From positions 1 to 26,356 of the forward strand of contig JADRCO010000792.1 of NCBI GenBank assembly GCA_021464525.1: a stretch of 26,356 bases of DNA, written 5' to 3'. This DNA comes from Rhizophagus sp. LPA8_4_AMF. Taxonomy: Eukaryota; Glomeromycota; Glomeromycetes; Glomerales; Glomeraceae. The translations under genes and the position numbers were made by a program. Below the pieces are notes generated by a model. That model was not told the DNA's origin. It saw only the letters and a program-made list of their open reading frames with translations, and made no database searches. Position 1 is the stretch's first letter, and every line of letters starts with the position of its first letter. Shown here in pieces: positions 22,653-26,356 of the stretch.

Positions 22653-24588
22653 ATGATGATGCGAAAAACATATAAACCAGCTTTTTTTCTTGCTTGTCGC
22701 CTAAGCTCGACAATTTACCAACAAACGTATTTAAAACTTTCAAAGTTAAATATGTCCGTCTCTAATTACGTACAAAGTGCTTCACCAGGTTAGTTTTGTA
22801 GAATCTTAAAATGACTTTCTCGCTCTACCTTACTCCTATTTAAACGGAGATATTATAAGCTTATTTTAATTATAAATTATCATGTTCTGAACCGTAACGC
22901 CGTCTTGTAAATAATTATTGGGCTTAAATTCCTTAGCGAAAATTCTTACTTATGAAAGTATTAACCCTCATGTAAAGAGGGTAGAGTACGCTGTTCGTGG
23001 TGAATTAGCAATTCGTGCTGAACAAATCAAAGATGAATTATCTAAAGAAAATTCACATAACTACGACTTCGACACTGTTGTTAATTGTAATATCGGCAAT
23101 CCACAACAATTAAAGCAAAACCCCATAACTTTCTTCCGCCAGGTATGTTTTTTTCTTTTTTAAATTTAGAATGTTATATTTATTCCCTTTTTTTTGAATA
23201 GGTCGCTTCTTTAACAGAATACCCTGATCTTTTATTACCTGAAAATCGTGAACAAGTTGAAGTATTGTATCCTACAGATGCAATTGAACGCGCACAAAAA
23301 TTACTTAAGGAAATCGGAAGTGTCGGTGCATATTCTCATTCTCAAGGAATTCATTATATAAGGAATAATGTCGCAAAATTCATCGAAGGTTGATAATATC
23401 AATTTAAGTTGAAGATTTTTTTCGAAATTCTTATATTTTTTTTTACTTAGAACGTGATGGGTACCCCGCAAATCCAAATGATATCTTTCTTACTCAAGGC
23501 GCTTCTGCAGGTGTTCAAGCCGTGCTTCAACTTATTATCACACATTCTAATGTTGGTATTATGATACCAATACCACAGTATCCTCTTTATACTGCTACTT
23601 TAGCACTATATGACGCGCAACCTGTACCATACTATTTAAATGAAGAAGAAGATTGGGGATTAGATATGAGTCAATTGACCTCTTCACTCTCCGAGGGACG
23701 TTCTAAAGGGTTAGATGTTCGTGCGCTTGTTATTATTAATCCTGGTAATCCTACTGGTCAATGCTTAACTGAACATAATATGCGTGAAATTGTAGATTTC
23801 TGCCATAATGAACATATTGTTTTATTGGCAGACGAGGTTTATCAAACAAATATTTATCAACCTGATGAACGCCCATTTCATTCTTTTAAAAAAGTCATTC
23901 GATCAATGGGAAAAAAATATGAGCAATTTGAATTATTTTCTTTCCATTCAGTTTCCAAAGGCATGATAGGGGAATGTGGAAGGAGAGGGGGATATTATGA
24001 ATGTACCAATATTGATTCTCGTGTCATTGAAGAACTTTATAAAATGGCATCAGTTAGTCTTTGTCCAAATGTTCAAGGACAAATCATGGTAGATTTAATG
24101 GTTCAACCACCAAAACGTGGTGATAAAAGCTATACATCATACCAAAAAGAATTGAATGAAATTTATGAGAGTTTACGAAGGAGAAGCATGAAACTAAGTG
24201 AATGCTTCAATCAATTGGAGGGCGTTACATGTAATAATGCTCAGGTGAGATATTGGATAATAAGTTTATTTTTATAAAATTAAACTATAATTAACAATTT
24301 TTTTTTTTTTAAAAAAAAAAGGGATCAATGTATCTTTTCCCTCAAATTCGTTTGCCACAAAAGGCAATTGAAGCTGCTCATCAAGCAGGCAAAAAACCTG
24401 ATGAATTTTATTGTTTAGCTATGCTTGACGTAACAGGTGTATGTGTTGTACCCGGTAGTGGATTTGGCCAAAAAAATGGCACTTGGCACTTCAGAAGTAC
24501 ATTTTTACCACCTGAAGAGCTGCTTGATGGATTTTGTATAAAATTGCAAAAATTTCATAATGAATTTTTAGAAAAGTATCATGATTGA
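22653..24588 (+). CDS. ALT1: Alanine aminotransferase (PLP, fold type I)
   Basis: Interconverts alanine + 2-oxoglutarate and pyruvate + glutamate. Five exons (22653-22788, 22937-23142, 23202-23388, 23451-24244, 24322-24588) give 529 residues from the first ATG. Family blocks: NINPHV-type start (ILTYESINPHVKRVEYAVRGELAIRA), [65 protein letters not shown]-type PLP-loop region, NPGNPTGQ, LADEVYQTNIY. The Schiff-base lysine lies in FHSVSKG (Lys346, codon 23957-23959), followed by GECGRRGGYYE. The substrate-carboxylate arginine is in WHFRSTFLPPEE. Two in-frame start regions exist: three tandem ATGs at 22653-22661 open a basic, Ser/Tyr-rich leader resembling a mitochondrial presequence, and ATG 22752 (residue 34, MSVSNYVQ) gives a 496-residue form that could be cytosolic. 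Confidence 0.95.
24298..24320. repeat. T13A10 palindrome abutting a 3' splice site
   Basis: Thirteen T followed by ten A, then the acceptor AG with no pyrimidines between the A-run and the AG, in the last intron (24245-24321) of the alanine aminotransferase gene. The exon frame (GSMYLFPQIRLPQ) fixes the acceptor at 24321. Confidence 0.65.
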
Positions 24589-25498
24589 TATACTGTATTT
24601 ATATATTTAAAAAAGTTTCATGATATAAAATCTATTTATTTCAGAATTTAAAATATCAAAAAATTGTTATATGTTCTGTATTATTTAAATTATAATTTTA
24701 ATAACTTTAAATGTATAATTTATAAATTTCTAGTAAGTGTCATTCAATACGATATAAAATGATGCAAATGTTATTTAAAATTACCTATAAATATATTAAT
24801 TGAATTTATGTGTCAAAAAGTGGTAAATTTTTAATATTATATTATTACTCCTCTTATATAATAAATTGCTACTTAAATTTTATTAACTAAAATGATAACC
24901 GAATAATTACAGAAAAGAAAATTTTTTATTTTCAAGAAATTTTTCCCCAAAAAATTATATTTAAATCATAAAGGATTGCATAAAAATGAGTATTTTGCAT
25001 CTAAAAATTGTAATATATAAATTATATACAATTTGTAATATGTTTCTGAACCAGTGAAAACTACTATTACATTTCAGAGGCAAATTAATTATCACTTAAA
25101 TGGCTTTTGGGCTAATTTTTCCAGAATTTTTTTTTAAACATTATAGAACAATATTTCAAATATATTGAATGATAAATTTGAACCATCATATATTAATTTC
25201 ACAAATTTGATCAATATATACTTGTAATTTAAGGTTTTGATATTATACAAATTGGGGATGCCAAATTTGTATTCCAATTCTGGCTGAAAAATAGTGTAAT
25301 TAAAATTGGTGAATTAAGATTCATCAATAATTTTTTTATTGTACATAAAGTTAAAATATTTTTTCTATAATAATGTTAGATTTTAGCCTGTAAAATGCTA
25401 TATTATTCAATTACAAGAAGTATAAGCTTCATAAAATTGATATATTTATTAAAATATTATTTATATGCTGGTAAATAATTTATTTTAAAAGTTGTAAG
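24589..25498. other. Gene-free AT-rich region
   Basis: About 900 bp after the alanine aminotransferase stop. There are no supportable ORFs or RNA genes. One imperfect inverted repeat (ATACAAATTGG ... CCAAATTTGTAT, 25245-25272) stands out. The rest is AT-rich sequence that may be old transposon debris. Confidence 0.4.
25245..25272. repeat. Short inverted repeat
   Basis: Arms ATACAAATTGG and CCAAATTTGTAT separated by five bases, differing by one T. It could be a terminator-like hairpin or part of a decayed mobile element. No function is assigned. Confidence 0.5.
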
Positions 25499-25522
25499 CA
25501 AAAAAAAAAAAAAAAAAAAAAA
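25499..25522 (+). repeat. Long poly(A) tract
   Basis: A run of more than twenty A followed by AT-rich sequence. It is the longest homopolymer in the window and could mark the 3' end of a retroposed sequence or simply be an expanded A-tract. No matching target-site duplication was identified. Confidence 0.6.
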
Positions 25523-25562
25523 TATTAAAATTATTTCTATCAATTACTAGCTGTTTAACTTG

Positions 25563-25760
25563 TACAGTCAACCTCCTTTATAAGTACTTCCTGTATAAAC
25601 ACTCCCTCCCTTAAGGCATAAATAATTTGGTCTGAATTTTTTTATATAGAAAATGTCTTCTTTATAATCACTCTATTAATTAAAAATATAATCATACTAA
25701 TCATTGGTTCTGATATTATAGTAAATATAAGAAAATTTCCCTATTTATAAGCACACTAAT
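25563..25760 (+). mobile_element. Probable pogo/Tigger-like transposon end (terminal and subterminal repeats)
   Basis: A TA dinucleotide (25563-25564) is followed by CAGTCAACCTCCTTTATAAG, the style of terminal sequence seen in pogo/Tigger elements (CAGT... then CT-rich, then TTTATAAG). Related subterminal words follow: CTTTATAAGTACT (about 25576), CTTTATAATCACT (about 25660) and ATTTATAAGCACAC (about 25743). No transposase frame is present and no inverted partner end was found inside the window, so this is a fragment, a non-autonomous copy or an element running past the edge. Family recognition is by pattern only. Confidence 0.5.
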
Positions 25761-25899
25761 TACATAATTTATAATATAATTAAAGTTACCTGCTGAAACT
25801 CTACAGGCTATTATCAAAAGATTAAAATTAAAACCTGTTGAAATGCCAAAATGCTGAAATAATTTCAATATGTTAAAATTATCAAAACCTAAAAATATT

Positions 25900-26222
25900 A
25901 CATTTTACTTAATATCTCAGCATCTAATAATTGTAGAAAAATGTACCATAGTTCATTAGAATTGTCTCATAACGACGAGTCAGTTGGTAGTAAAATCATC
26001 TTTTACGATCACTGGATGCTAAGATATTATGTGAAATGTCAAAAATTGGCATTTTGTAATTTATAATATTGCATCATTTGACGTTTCATTTAATATCTCA
26101 GCATCCAGTAATCATAAAAGGATGATTTTACCACCATTCAGCTCGTCATTATGAGACAATTCCAACAAGCTATGGTACATCTTTCTACGATTATTGAATG
26201 CCAAGACACTAGTTAAAATTGA
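25900..26222. repeat. Large fold-back (inverted) repeat, MITE-like
   Basis: Two arms of about 120-140 bp face each other (about 25900-26040 and 26083-26222) around a short AT-rich centre that is itself roughly palindromic. Matching stretches include AATTGTCTCATAA / TTATGAGACAATT, TAAAATCATC / GATGATTTTA and ATGTACCATAG / CTATGGTACAT. Each arm is itself bounded by an inverted motif resembling TAATATCTCAGCATC: forward at 25910 and 26091, reversed at 26021-26036, degenerate reversed near 26196-26212. This suggests two copies of one small TIR element inserted head-to-head, or a true fold-back element. No coding content. Confidence 0.75.
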
Positions 26223-26225
26223 TAT

Positions 26226-26252
26226 TATCGGGTACCTATCAGGTACCCGATA
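26226..26252. repeat. Perfect 12-bp hairpin with GGTACC core
   Basis: TATCGGGTACCT and AGGTACCCGATA flank the three bases ATC. The related word ATATCAGGTACC recurs at about 26302-26313, followed by AGATATC, so a small family of GGTACC palindromes occupies the window's end and may continue beyond it. Confidence 0.7.
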
Positions 26253-26356
26253 TACGTAGGATATATATATGATATATGCCTGATATGCAGCAATTACACA
26301 CATATCAGGTACCAGATATCTGTAGTGTTTATGCAGAAATTTGGTGATATATATTA

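Noticed and set aside
26112-26303. 63-codon minus-strand frame
   Set aside because: It lies within the fold-back repeat and the GGTACC palindromes. Composition is repeat-derived.

Overview
The window is AT-rich nuclear DNA of a fungus. It carries spliceosomal genes with many short introns (mostly about 60-150 bp, GT...AG, often phase 0), the standard genetic code, no operons and no bacterial signals. Gene content (NF-YC, IPK1, Sec15, AP-2 mu, LETM1, a Ymc1-type carrier), the very AT-rich spacers and the dispersed-repeat style suggest an early-diverging filamentous fungus, most likely a Glomeromycotina (Rhizophagus-like) genome. The species assignment is inference. Exon models were built by eye from reading frames, splice sites and family conservation. 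All ten main gene models join in frame.

Layout: 1-1682 is non-coding and holds a tandem array of intron-like repeat units (461-864). Then follow an NmrA-like protein (minus, 1683-2655), inositol-pentakisphosphate 2-kinase IPK1 (plus, 2830-4696), CCAAT-factor subunit NF-YC/HAP5 (minus, 4987-6497), a 1.2 kb divergent spacer, an Asn/Tyr-rich single-pass membrane protein with an LEA2-like domain (plus, 7727-9273), LETM1/Mdm38 (plus, 9490-12183), an NTF2-like protein (plus, 12370-13052), a repeat-bearing spacer with a frameshifted ORF remnant (13660-14030) and one more copy of the intron-like repeat (14033-14170), exocyst subunit Sec15 (plus, 14334-18121), AP-2 mu (plus, 18768-20636), a Ymc1-type mitochondrial carrier (minus, 20975-22427), and alanine aminotransferase (plus, 22653-24588). 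The last 1.8 kb is gene-free: a long poly(A), a pogo/Tigger-like transposon end, a large fold-back repeat and a perfect GGTACC hairpin.

The genes are ordinary housekeeping functions: phytate synthesis, CCAAT transcription control, mitochondrial ion, solute and amino-acid metabolism (LETM1, carrier, ALT), and opposite arms of plasma-membrane traffic (Sec15 exocytosis next to AP-2 mu endocytosis). I see no evidence that they work as one system. The most unusual element is the repeat family at 461-864 and 14033-14170. Each unit looks like a miniature intron (GTAAG, TACTAAC, pyrimidine tract, AG), and its branch-point-like motif sits inside a hairpin whose arms partly co-vary between copies. It is a candidate introner-like or RNA-structured repeat.
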